This document shows, in pieces, positions 26,720-34,439 of a stretch of DNA of 64,000 bases. The notes below the pieces were generated by a model. The model did no database searches. It saw only the letters and a list, made by a program, of their open reading frames with translations, and had not been told where the DNA came from. Both the position numbers and the translations under genes were made by a program. This stretch comes from Flavobacterium sp. PMTSA4 (GTDB lineage Bacteria > Bacteroidota > Bacteroidia > Flavobacteriales > Flavobacteriaceae). How positions within the stretch are numbered: position 1 is the first letter of the stretch; each line of letters opens with the position of its first letter. The stretch covers positions 620,001-684,000 of the forward strand of contig NZ_CP134890.1 in NCBI RefSeq assembly GCF_032098525.1, in the 5' to 3' direction.

Positions 26720-27421
26720 TTATTTTTTAACAACCAATCGGAAACCTTCACCGTGAATGTTTAAGATTTCAACGTTTGGATCGTCTTTTAGATACTTACG
26801 TAATTTGGCAATGTAAACGTCCATACTTCTTGAAGTGAAGTAATTGTCTTCTCTCCAGATTTTTGTCAAAGCTAATTCTCTAGGCATTAAATCATTTTCA
26901 TAAATCGCCATCATTTTCAACAATTCTGATTCTTTTGGTGATAATTTTATTGGTTCACCACCATTAAATGTTAAAAATCTTAGCTTTGAATTTAAGTGAA
27001 ACTTACCAATTTCGAATTCAAATTTTGCTGGTTCGTTTTTATTTTCTGCAGCTTTACGTTGAATGATAGCTTTAATTTTCATCAATAAAACATCCGAATC
27101 AAATGGTTTATTTAAATAATCATCAGCTCCAACTTTGTAACCTTTCATCACATCTTCTTTCATTGTTTTTGCAGTCAAGAAAATCAAAGGCACATCTTTG
27201 TTTTTTTCACGTATTTCTTTTGCCAAAGTATAACCATCTTTGTATGGCATCATGACATCAAGAATACATAAATCGAAGGTATCTTTTTTGAACTTTTCAA
27301 AACCTTCCATTCCGTTTTTAGCTAAAGTAACCTCAAAATCGTTAAGCGTTAAGTATTCTCTCAAAACAATACCGAAGTTTTGATCATCTTCAACTAGTAA
27401 TATTTTATTTTTATTTTCCAT
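26720..27421 (-). CDS. OmpR-family response regulator (RprY-like)
   Basis: A 233-residue two-domain regulator. The receiver domain (1-120) has the acidic pair EDD at 11-13, the phosphoacceptor Asp55 in CILDVMMPYKDG and Lys near 105 in DDYLNKPFD. The C-terminal winged helix (about 135-230) has PIKLSPKESELLKMMA and SRSMDVYIAKLRKYLKDDP. It is encoded 10 bases downstream of the histidine kinase, so the two make a pair resembling RprXY of Bacteroides. Target genes are not evident here. Confidence 0.92.
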   Translation of the reverse strand: MENKNKILLVEDDQNFGIVLREYLTLNDFEVTLAKNGMEGFEKFKKDTFDLCILDVMMPYKDGYTLAKEIREKNKDVPLIFLTAKTMKEDVMKGYKVGADDYLNKPFDSDVLLMKIKAIIQRKAAENKNEPAKFEFEIGKFHLNSKLRFLTFNGGEPIKLSPKESELLKMMAIYENDLMPRELALTKIWREDNYFTSRSMDVYIAKLRKYLKDDPNVEILNIHGEGFRLVVKK

Positions 27422-27431
27422 AGCGTGTATA

Positions 27432-29009
27432 TTAATTAATCAGTGGCAATTTTATTATAAATGTACTTCCTTTTCCTTTTTCACTTTCTACGTAAACTTC
27501 ACCATTATGGTCTTCAACTATTCTTTTTACGTAGGCTAATCCTAATCCATGTCCTTTAACATTATGAACGTCGCCTGTATGTTCGCGATAAAATTTTTCA
27601 AAAATTCTTTTTTGAGCTGCTTTGCTCATTCCTATTCCGTTGTCTTTTATTTTTATTATTATAAAATCTTTTACGTTTTCAGTATGTACATCAATAACTG
27701 GAATATTTGCCGAATATTTAATTGCGTTATCCAAAATATTAACCAAAACATTGGTAAAATGAACATCATTCAATAATACTGAAGATCTGGTTGCATCAAA
27801 AGTTTTAGTAATACTTCCTTCTCTATCTTCAACAATTAAATTAACATGTTCAATTGCATCTTCTATAATTTCATGAATATCATGATTTTCCTTATTGATT
27901 TCAAGTTCTTTCTTCTCTAATTTTGATATTCTCAATACATTTTCTACTTGAGCATGCATTCGCTTATTCTCATCTTTAATCATTTGAAGGTAACGACTAA
28001 CTTTCTCTTTATCTTCAAAGACTTTTGGGTTTTTGATAGCATCCAACGCTAAATTAATTGTAGCAATTGGCGTTTTAAACTCATGCGTCATGTTATTGAT
28101 AAAATCGGTTTTAATTTCAGAAATCTGTCTTTGTTTTATCAATTGACTCAATGCACTTGAATAAGCAATTACAATAACTAATGTGAAAATTGTTGATAAT
28201 ACTGCAATTCCAATTAACTCTGATATTAAAAACTTCTTCTTTTGAGGAAACTGAATTAATAATTGATACTTACTATTTCCTTCGCTATCAGTAAAAATAG
28301 GAATTGAATAATTTGCATCTTTATCATACCTAAAAGCTTCTGATTGAATCTTAGTAGCTAATCCGTTACTGTAAATACTATATTCGAATGGAGTATTAAC
28401 TCCATAAATTTTTAACTCTTTAGATAATAAATTCTTTATCAATTCGTTAGAAACTCTTTCTTGTATTGGCTTTAAAGCAGCTATATCTTTAAAAAAAGTT
28501 TCAAATTGAGCATTGTTTAATAAATCAAGTTTTCCAGACTTTTCAATTTTTAAATCAGGTGAAACATTTTGTTTCATTGAGTTATCAACTGCTCCATTGT
28601 AAACCTCTGTTTTTCTATTCGCTGTGTAATTCTTAATTTTATATGGTTCGCTATTTTTATCAAAATAAGCAGATGTAATACCATAATCTTCAGAAGTAAT
28701 ATTATTAGAATAAACAATTGTTTGGTTCGTTCTAACATCACGCTGATAAAACTTTAATTCAAGAAAATCACTTTTTTGAGGTACTTTTCCAGTACTATCT
28801 GCTACTCTATTATAAATTTCATAATAGTTATAGGCTTCAAGTTTATTTAATTTTTCGGCAACATTTCCAAGAACTTGTTTTGCATGAAATTTAAATTGCT
28901 CTTCATTATTTTTAAATGAAGTATCAAACCAATATACTTGCACTAGAATAATACCTATTAATGATAAACTCATTAAAATAACAAGTAGTCTGAAAAACAA
29001 TTTATTCAT
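27432..29009 (-). CDS. Membrane sensor histidine kinase (RprX-like)
   Basis: A 525-residue kinase with two membrane segments (about 5-27 and 265-287) enclosing a periplasmic sensor region of some 235 residues with no domain I recognise. The cytoplasmic part has the H box THEFKTPIATINLALDAI near residue 310, then N box NVLVNILDNAIKY, G1 IIKIKDNGIGM and G2 GHGLGLAYVKRIVEDHNG. It phosphorylates the regulator encoded just downstream. Its promoter -7 box (29014-29021) ends four bases from the ATG, so the mRNA may be leaderless. Confidence 0.93.
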   Translation of the reverse strand: MNKLFFRLLVILMSLSLIGIILVQVYWFDTSFKNNEEQFKFHAKQVLGNVAEKLNKLEAYNYYEIYNRVADSTGKVPQKSDFLELKFYQRDVRTNQTIVYSNNITSEDYGITSAYFDKNSEPYKIKNYTANRKTEVYNGAVDNSMKQNVSPDLKIEKSGKLDLLNNAQFETFFKDIAALKPIQERVSNELIKNLLSKELKIYGVNTPFEYSIYSNGLATKIQSEAFRYDKDANYSIPIFTDSEGNSKYQLLIQFPQKKKFLISELIGIAVLSTIFTLVIVIAYSSALSQLIKQRQISEIKTDFINNMTHEFKTPIATINLALDAIKNPKVFEDKEKVSRYLQMIKDENKRMHAQVENVLRISKLEKKELEINKENHDIHEIIEDAIEHVNLIVEDREGSITKTFDATRSSVLLNDVHFTNVLVNILDNAIKYSANIPVIDVHTENVKDFIIIKIKDNGIGMSKAAQKRIFEKFYREHTGDVHNVKGHGLGLAYVKRIVEDHNGEVYVESEKGKGSTFIIKLPLIN

Positions 29010-29013
29010 TAAA

Positions 29014-29041
29014 CAAATTTAGTATTTTAACATTTAAGCAA
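29014..29041 (-). promoter_or_regulatory. Promoter of the histidine kinase/response regulator operon
   Basis: Minus-strand TTG (29041-29039), 17-bp spacer, and perfect -7 box TAAATTTG (29021-29014). The ATG starts at 29009, leaving only four bases between box and start codon. Confidence 0.6.
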
Positions 29042-29079
29042 TAAAAACATTAACCAAAGATTAACAAATTAAGGTTATT

Positions 29080-29664
29080 TTAAATATTATTCAATAAATT
29101 ATGAATTTGATATGTTTTTATTAAAGCTTCTTTAACATCTTCATTATGAATAATAAAATCACTTTTGGCAACTTTTTCATCATCGCTCCATTGATTTTTT
29201 ATTCTTTTTAAAACATTTTCTTTTGTAGTATTATCTCTTTTTAAAATTCTCTCAATTCTAGATTCTAATGTTGCAACCACAGTTATAATATAATCACAAT
29301 CCTTATAACTTCCACTTTCAAATAAGATAGCTGCTTCTTTTATTATATACTTTGAATCTTTGTGACTATTCAGCCAATTCTTAAAATGCTTTTTAACCTC
29401 TGGATGAATTATTTTATTAAGTTCTTTCAACTTTTCGGGATTTGAAAAGACTATTTGAGCCATCTTTTCTCTGTTTACTTTGTTGTCTTCTAAAACATCT
29501 TCTCCAAATTTATTTTTAATTTTTAGAATAACATCATCAGAATTCATTATTTTTTTTGCTTCATCATCAGCAATGTAAACTGGAACTCCAAGTTCTTTAA
29601 AGTAATTTGCAATGGTTGTTTTACCACTTCCAATTCCGCCTGTAAGTCCAACTATTTTTGTCAT
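29080..29664 (-). CDS. coaE: Dephospho-CoA kinase
   Basis: A 194-residue P-loop kinase with KIVGLTGGIGSGKTTIA at residues 3-19, VYIADDEAKKIM near 30 (substrate Asp), IIHPEVKKHFKNWL near 85 and EAAILFESGSYKDCDYIITV near 108. It phosphorylates dephospho-CoA in the last step of CoA synthesis; coaBC, which acts earlier, is at 42506. Its ATG overlaps the TGA of the glycosyltransferase gene (ATGA at 29661-29664), so the two are probably translated together. Confidence 0.95.
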   Translation of the reverse strand: MTKIVGLTGGIGSGKTTIANYFKELGVPVYIADDEAKKIMNSDDVILKIKNKFGEDVLEDNKVNREKMAQIVFSNPEKLKELNKIIHPEVKKHFKNWLNSHKDSKYIIKEAAILFESGSYKDCDYIITVVATLESRIERILKRDNTTKENVLKRIKNQWSDDEKVAKSDFIIHNEDVKEALIKTYQIHNLLNNI

Positions 29665-30665
29665 AATTTTGATTTAAAAAATAATTCAGGAAAAGCTTTT
29701 TCTGGTTGTTGTTTTTGAATTTGTATTTTAAAGAAAGAATTCATAAATCCTATTCCATATCCCCAAAACTGTTTAAAAACAGCATAAACAGAGAGTAATC
29801 CAATAGAAAACGACTTATTTTGAATGGATGAAAAAAGGAGTATTAAAATAAAATAGAATCCGTAAAGTTCTAAAAAAATAGGTTGTTTTAGAAACAACAT
29901 AACAATTGAAAACATTAATCCAAGTATAAAAATTGTTGGGAAATAGAAAGTCAATTTTTTATAATCTGGATGCCACAAATCTAAAATTGGTCTTGCTTTT
30001 CCAAATTTATTTACTTGAATTGAAAATTTATTCCAATTAATTCTGCGTTTGTGAAATACGTAAGCATTTGGAAATAATCTTGTTTTAAAACCAAGCTTCC
30101 AAAGTCTAATAGATAAATCTGGATCTTCACCAGGATGAATATTCCCAAAACCATTAGAAGTTAAAAATGCTTCTCTAGAAATTCCCATATTGAAACTTCT
30201 AGGCTGAAATTTATTTATTTTTTCAGAACCACCACGAATTCCACCTGTTGTCAAAAAAGAAGTCATGGCAAAATTGATTGCTTTTTGAATATCTGAAAAT
30301 GATTCATGAGCAGCATCAGAACCACCAAAACAATCAACAAAATCGTTTGTTAATTCTAATTCAACTTCTTTTAAATAATTTGATGGAATTAAGCAATCAG
30401 AATCAAAAATTATAAAATAGTCACCTTTAGCAACTTTCATTCCATAATTTCTTGAATCACCTGGACCTGAATTTGATTTATAATAATATGAAATATTTAA
30501 TTTAGATTGATAATTAGAACAAACAACATCTGACATTAGTGTAGATCCATCTTCAATAATTACGATTTCATAATTTTTGTCATAATCTAATTTTGTTAAA
30601 CTAGAAAGTAATTCTTCTAATTCATCTGGGCGATTATAAACGGGAATAATTATTGAGAATAGCAT
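29661..30665 (-). CDS. Family 2 glycosyltransferase, membrane-anchored
   Basis: ATG 30665 gives 334 residues starting MLFSIIIPVYNRPDELEELL, the classical GT2 N terminus; the frame extends further to 30704 through a terminator, so the longer start is unlikely. GT-A motifs are the nucleotide-binding IVIIEDGS near 37 and the DXD-like FDSDCLIPSNY near 90, with PGEDPDLSIRLWKLG near 185. Two or three hydrophobic segments at 235-300 suggest membrane attachment. Acceptor and donor are unknown; the gene is paired with coaE, not with a polysaccharide cluster. Confidence 0.88.
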   Translation of the reverse strand: MLFSIIIPVYNRPDELEELLSSLTKLDYDKNYEIVIIEDGSTLMSDVVCSNYQSKLNISYYYKSNSGPGDSRNYGMKVAKGDYFIIFDSDCLIPSNYLKEVELELTNDFVDCFGGSDAAHESFSDIQKAINFAMTSFLTTGGIRGGSEKINKFQPRSFNMGISREAFLTSNGFGNIHPGEDPDLSIRLWKLGFKTRLFPNAYVFHKRRINWNKFSIQVNKFGKARPILDLWHPDYKKLTFYFPTIFILGLMFSIVMLFLKQPIFLELYGFYFILILLFSSIQNKSFSIGLLSVYAVFKQFWGYGIGFMNSFFKIQIQKQQPEKAFPELFFKSKL

Positions 30666-30697
30666 TCTTTTTTTTAACAAATATAAAGCAAAATAAA

Positions 30698-30721
30698 AAA
30701 CCACCTATTTCTAGGTGGTTT
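30698..30721 (-). terminator. Terminator of the 1199-residue T9SS protein gene
   Basis: Ten-base-pair stem AAACCACCTA / TAGGTGGTTT with a 4-nt loop. On the minus strand it is followed by a T-run (TTTTTATTTT). It lies 23 bases after the stop at 30744. Confidence 0.88.
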
Positions 30722-30743
30722 CAATTTTATAAAAAGTTAAAAA

Positions 30744-33700
30744 TTATTCTTTAATAACTCTAACCGTTTTAGTAGTATTATCCGAAGTAACTTTTACTAA
30801 ATATGCTCCTGAAGCTAAGTTAGACATATCAACTTGAGCTGTATTAGCATTAAAATCATTAGATGTCATTTTTTGACCTAATAAGTTGAAAACTTCAACA
30901 TGAGAAATATTTTGACTATAAGATAAGTTCAAAATATTTTTCACTGGGTTTGGATAATAAGTAAATGTTGAATTATCAAAGCCAGTATTCGATAAACTAG
31001 GATCAGATAATCTTAATCCAAAAGTTCCTTGCTCTGATGAATTACTCCAAACTTGAACATAATAAGTATTTCCTGCTGTTAAACCTGTTAAATTCTCAGT
31101 TGTAGTAGTAGTGAAATTTGAATTACATGTACCAGCTACTTCTGTTAAAGAACCACAAGCACCTTCATAAACAGTAAAGTTTGCAGACGTAATAGTACCT
31201 AAAGAAACTTCACAATCTACCAAACCACTAGTTGGTGCAACAAATGAGAACCAAACATCTTGAATTGAACCAAAAGTATCACACGTTGGTTGTGCTGAAT
31301 TAACCGTTCCAAATGAATTATCTGAATTAACGATTATACCATCAACATTAACAGCTAATGAAGTACCACAGTCTTGATTATTAACTGCAGGAGGATTTAC
31401 ATCTGTACATGTAACATCCATATTAAAAGCTCCAATACTTCCAACATTCCATCCTTCAACGGCTATATAATATGTAGTTGTTCCATCAGAAGTAAAAGTT
31501 ACTTTAGAGCGAGTTGTTAAAGTACAAGTATTATCATCATCATTGGCAGCAATTAAGGTTAAATTACCTGAAGTTCCTGTATAAACTAAAACTGAAGTAT
31601 CATAAGATGAATTACAAAGATCTAATGTAACTGATTGAGAAGTTCCTGAACCTGTAAAAGAATACCATACATTTGGAGCATCCATATCAGCACCAAATCC
31701 ATCAGGTGCGTTATCTTCATCTAAAGTTGCTAAAGTTGTATCACCAGAATAAATATTTCCACAGCTAATAGCAATTGCATTAGCAAAATTGTCATTTGCT
31801 GGTGGTGGTGGTGGTGTTCCAACACAAATATCGAAAGTAGTATTTTGACCACCAGTTGCAGTGTAAGTATACACTCTAATATAATATGTTTGTCCAATTG
31901 TCAATCCTGAAGGATTACTAGTATTTGGATCAGAACATGACCCTGGAACTAATGCTAAACTATTACAATCTGTACCAGTCCATAAAGAATGATACATATC
32001 TGTAACACTTCCTACAATATTAGATAAGGTTATTCTATGTGATGTGTTAGAAGCAACAAATGAATACCAAACATCATCATCTTCTGTGCCAAAACAAGCA
32101 GTTGCATCAATAGCTGAAGCAGTTGCGCTTTGCACAGTACCACTTGTTACTGTTCCACAAGCAAAATCTGAATTAACTGTTAAAGCAATTGCACCTGAAC
32201 AATCGTCATTTGCTGGAGGTGCTGGAGGTGTTCCAACACAAATATCAAAAGTAGTATTCTGACTTCCAGTTGCAGTATAAGTATACACTCTTACATAGTA
32301 TGTTTCTCCAATTACTAATCCTGAAGGATTACTTGTGTTTGGATCTGAACATGAACCTGGAACTAATGTTAAATTATCACAGTCAACACCAGTCCACAAT
32401 GAATGATACATATCTGTAACACTACCTACAATATTAGACAAAGCTATTCTGTGTGATGTACTAGTGGCAACAAATGAAAACCAAACATCATCGTCTTCTG
32501 TTCCAGCACAAGTAGTTGCATCAACACTTGAAGCAGTTGCACCTAGAACAGTTCCTCCAGTAATTGTTCCACAATTTAAATCAGTATTGACTGTTAAAGC
32601 AATTGCTCCTGAACAATCATCATTGGCTGGTGGTGTAGCAGGTGAATTAACATTAAGTGTTTTCCAAACTGAATAATTATTTGTTCCACAAACTGCTCTA
32701 ACATAAAAAATATAATTAGTTGAAGGTGAAAGAGAAACACCTGTCAACGAAGTAACCATAGTTGATGTTCCAGATGTTGGTGTTGGATCAGAAGCTAAAG
32801 CTAATACGTACTCCCATTCTGATTCAGAGCCACCAGCATTCCAAGATAAATCAACTGAAGTTGAAGTTAAATTTGTTGCAACAGGTGTAGATGTTTCAAC
32901 ACAAGAAGGGATAGTTTCAACAACGAAATTATCAATAAAGAAATCATAATCTTCTGCATCATCTATTGTTCCATCAGTTGCGTAAAATGCAAATTTTGTA
33001 TTTGCATTTGTATAAGCAGGAAGTTCTAAAGAGAATGTATTATTCGAATTTAAAACATTAGAAGCTGCATTCAAAGTTGTTAATACTTGCCAAGTTGTTC
33101 CTCCATCTTCAGAAATAACTAACTGAACAACATCATCAGAACCCATAGCGCTTGGAGTTGTGTTATTCCAAGTTGTAACTGCATAATCAAATTTTACTCT
33201 ATAGTTACCTGCTGTCATATCAATTGTTGGTGATATCATCCAACCAATTCTATTTAAACTATATAAATTTACTTTTATAGCACCAGTAGTTCCACTATTT
33301 AAAAACCCATCAGCAGCCCATATTCCAGCTGCAGTACCAGTAGGACCAGTTGTTGGATCTCCAGCTGCAGCTCTAGTCCAACAATTAGGAGGAAAAGTTG
33401 CAAAATCTTGAGTGTAAGAAGGTGTATAAGATGCACAAGGTGTTGTAAAAGTAATAGATGTCCAAACGGAATTATCATTTGTACCACAATTTGCTCTAAG
33501 ATAAGCTTTATAGTTAGTAGCAGGTTGAACTGAATACCCAACAACTGAATTAGTCATAACTGTAGTTCCACTTGTTGGCGCAGGATCTGTAGCAAGCAAA
33601 ACAGCATATTCCCATTCTGATTCAGAGCCACCAGCAACCCAATTTAAATCTACAGTAGTTGTAGCAACATTAGAAGCTGCGAAACTTGTAGGCGCTGGAC

Positions 33701-34343
33701 AAGATACTAAATAATCAAAACCAATTTGAGGTCTTCTATAATTTGTTGAAGTTAAACTTGCTCCTGGAGTTCCAGTTGTGTTATTAATGTACTTGGTAGT
33801 ATTACTATTAGAAGTAGTAATACAAGGAGCACTATATTCATACTCCCAACCAATAGTTGTTGAAGCTGCAGTATTGATATACTCCATATAAACAGCTAAA
33901 TTCTGTGTACCACTGTAAAGAAAATTATTAGATAGAACAAAATTCTTCCATCCAGCATTAGAACCGACAACAGAAGTAGGATCTGAATTGTAAACTAAAG
34001 TTGCTGTGGCAGTTTCTGTAGCCCAATCGATTGCTGTTGCTCCAAAATCTGTTTGAGATGTTTCTTTTAAATAAATTCTAAAATTTGGTGCACCAGACAT
34101 TGAACCAGTAGCAGTTAACCTATTGAAATATAAACTAGTCAAAGTTTGTCCTGCAATTGGGGCTAATTGAGCACTTGGATAAATAACTGCGGTTCTATTC
34201 GTAGCATTAGCAGTTGCTACACTATTCATTGGTCCGTATGTATTGGAAGCAATTGTTCCATTACACAAAGGAACCTGATACAATTGAGCTTTTATACTTG
34301 AAAAGGATAAAAGCATGAAAAGGTAAAAAGTAATTTTTTTCAT
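30744..34343 (-). CDS. Secreted multidomain protein with T9SS type A sorting domain (1199 residues)
   Basis: A signal peptide (MKKITFYLFMLLSFSSIKAQ) is followed by a BACON/adhesin-like N region and two fibronectin III-like repeats sharing ESEWEY...ATNY...CGTN...SVW (near 240 and 500), with a MAM/jelly-roll-like domain between them. Next come two almost identical 138-residue units starting NDDCSGAIALTVN, each with EDDDVWFSFVA-type and YYVRVYTYTATG-type segments (pre-peptidase C-terminal-like), then two diverged units. The last 70 residues (FTYYPNPVKNILNLSY ... GAYLVKVTSDNTTKTVRVIKE) are a type A sorting domain, so the protein is exported by T9SS and anchored or released at the surface. No catalytic motif is seen; adhesion is a guess. 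Confidence 0.88.
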   Translation of the reverse strand: MKKITFYLFMLLSFSSIKAQLYQVPLCNGTIASNTYGPMNSVATANATNRTAVIYPSAQLAPIAGQTLTSLYFNRLTATGSMSGAPNFRIYLKETSQTDFGATAIDWATETATATLVYNSDPTSVVGSNAGWKNFVLSNNFLYSGTQNLAVYMEYINTAASTTIGWEYEYSAPCITTSNSNTTKYINNTTGTPGASLTSTNYRRPQIGFDYLVSCPAPTSFAASNVATTTVDLNWVAGGSESEWEYAVLLATDPAPTSGTTVMTNSVVGYSVQPATNYKAYLRANCGTNDNSVWTSITFTTPCASYTPSYTQDFATFPPNCWTRAAAGDPTTGPTGTAAGIWAADGFLNSGTTGAIKVNLYSLNRIGWMISPTIDMTAGNYRVKFDYAVTTWNNTTPSAMGSDDVVQLVISEDGGTTWQVLTTLNAASNVLNSNNTFSLELPAYTNANTKFAFYATDGTIDDAEDYDFFIDNFVVETIPSCVETSTPVATNLTSTSVDLSWNAGGSESEWEYVLALASDPTPTSGTSTMVTSLTGVSLSPSTNYIFYVRAVCGTNNYSVWKTLNVNSPATPPANDDCSGAIALTVNTDLNCGTITGGTVLGATASSVDATTCAGTEDDDVWFSFVATSTSHRIALSNIVGSVTDMYHSLWTGVDCDNLTLVPGSCSDPNTSNPSGLVIGETYYVRVYTYTATGSQNTTFDICVGTPPAPPANDDCSGAIALTVNSDFACGTVTSGTVQSATASAIDATACFGTEDDDVWYSFVASNTSHRITLSNIVGSVTDMYHSLWTGTDCNSLALVPGSCSDPNTSNPSGLTIGQTYYIRVYTYTATGGQNTTFDICVGTPPPPPANDNFANAIAISCGNIYSGDTTLATLDEDNAPDGFGADMDAPNVWYSFTGSGTSQSVTLDLCNSSYDTSVLVYTGTSGNLTLIAANDDDNTCTLTTRSKVTFTSDGTTTYYIAVEGWNVGSIGAFNMDVTCTDVNPPAVNNQDCGTSLAVNVDGIIVNSDNSFGTVNSAQPTCDTFGSIQDVWFSFVAPTSGLVDCEVSLGTITSANFTVYEGACGSLTEVAGTCNSNFTTTTTENLTGLTAGNTYYVQVWSNSSEQGTFGLRLSDPSLSNTGFDNSTFTYYPNPVKNILNLSYSQNISHVEVFNLLGQKMTSNDFNANTAQVDMSNLASGAYLVKVTSDNTTKTVRVIKE

Positions 34344-34372
34344 ATTCTTTGTAGGTTTAATAAATTAATTAT

Positions 34373-34380
34373 CAAATATA
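34373..34380 (-). promoter_or_regulatory. -7 box of the 1199-residue T9SS protein gene
   Basis: Minus-strand TATATTTG, a perfect -7 box 29 bases before the ATG at 34343. It sits immediately downstream of the terminator of the preceding gene, so the two T9SS genes are separate transcription units. Confidence 0.55.
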
Positions 34381-34385
34381 CAAAA

Positions 34386-34409
34386 AAACCACCCAAAAAA
34401 GGGTGGTTT
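34386..34409 (-). terminator. Terminator of the 995-residue T9SS protein gene
   Basis: Stem AAACCACCC (34386-34394) / GGGTGGTTT (34401-34409) with an A6 loop and a T-run on the minus strand, 30 bases after the stop at 34440. Confidence 0.87.
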
Positions 34410-34439
34410 TTTATGAAAAGCATAATATTTGTTTACTTT

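Noticed and set aside
32044..32676. Two similar plus-strand frames (72 and 70 codons) with 'NEYQTSSSSVP' type sequence
   Set aside because: Shadows of the duplicated 138-codon unit of the T9SS gene on the opposite strand.
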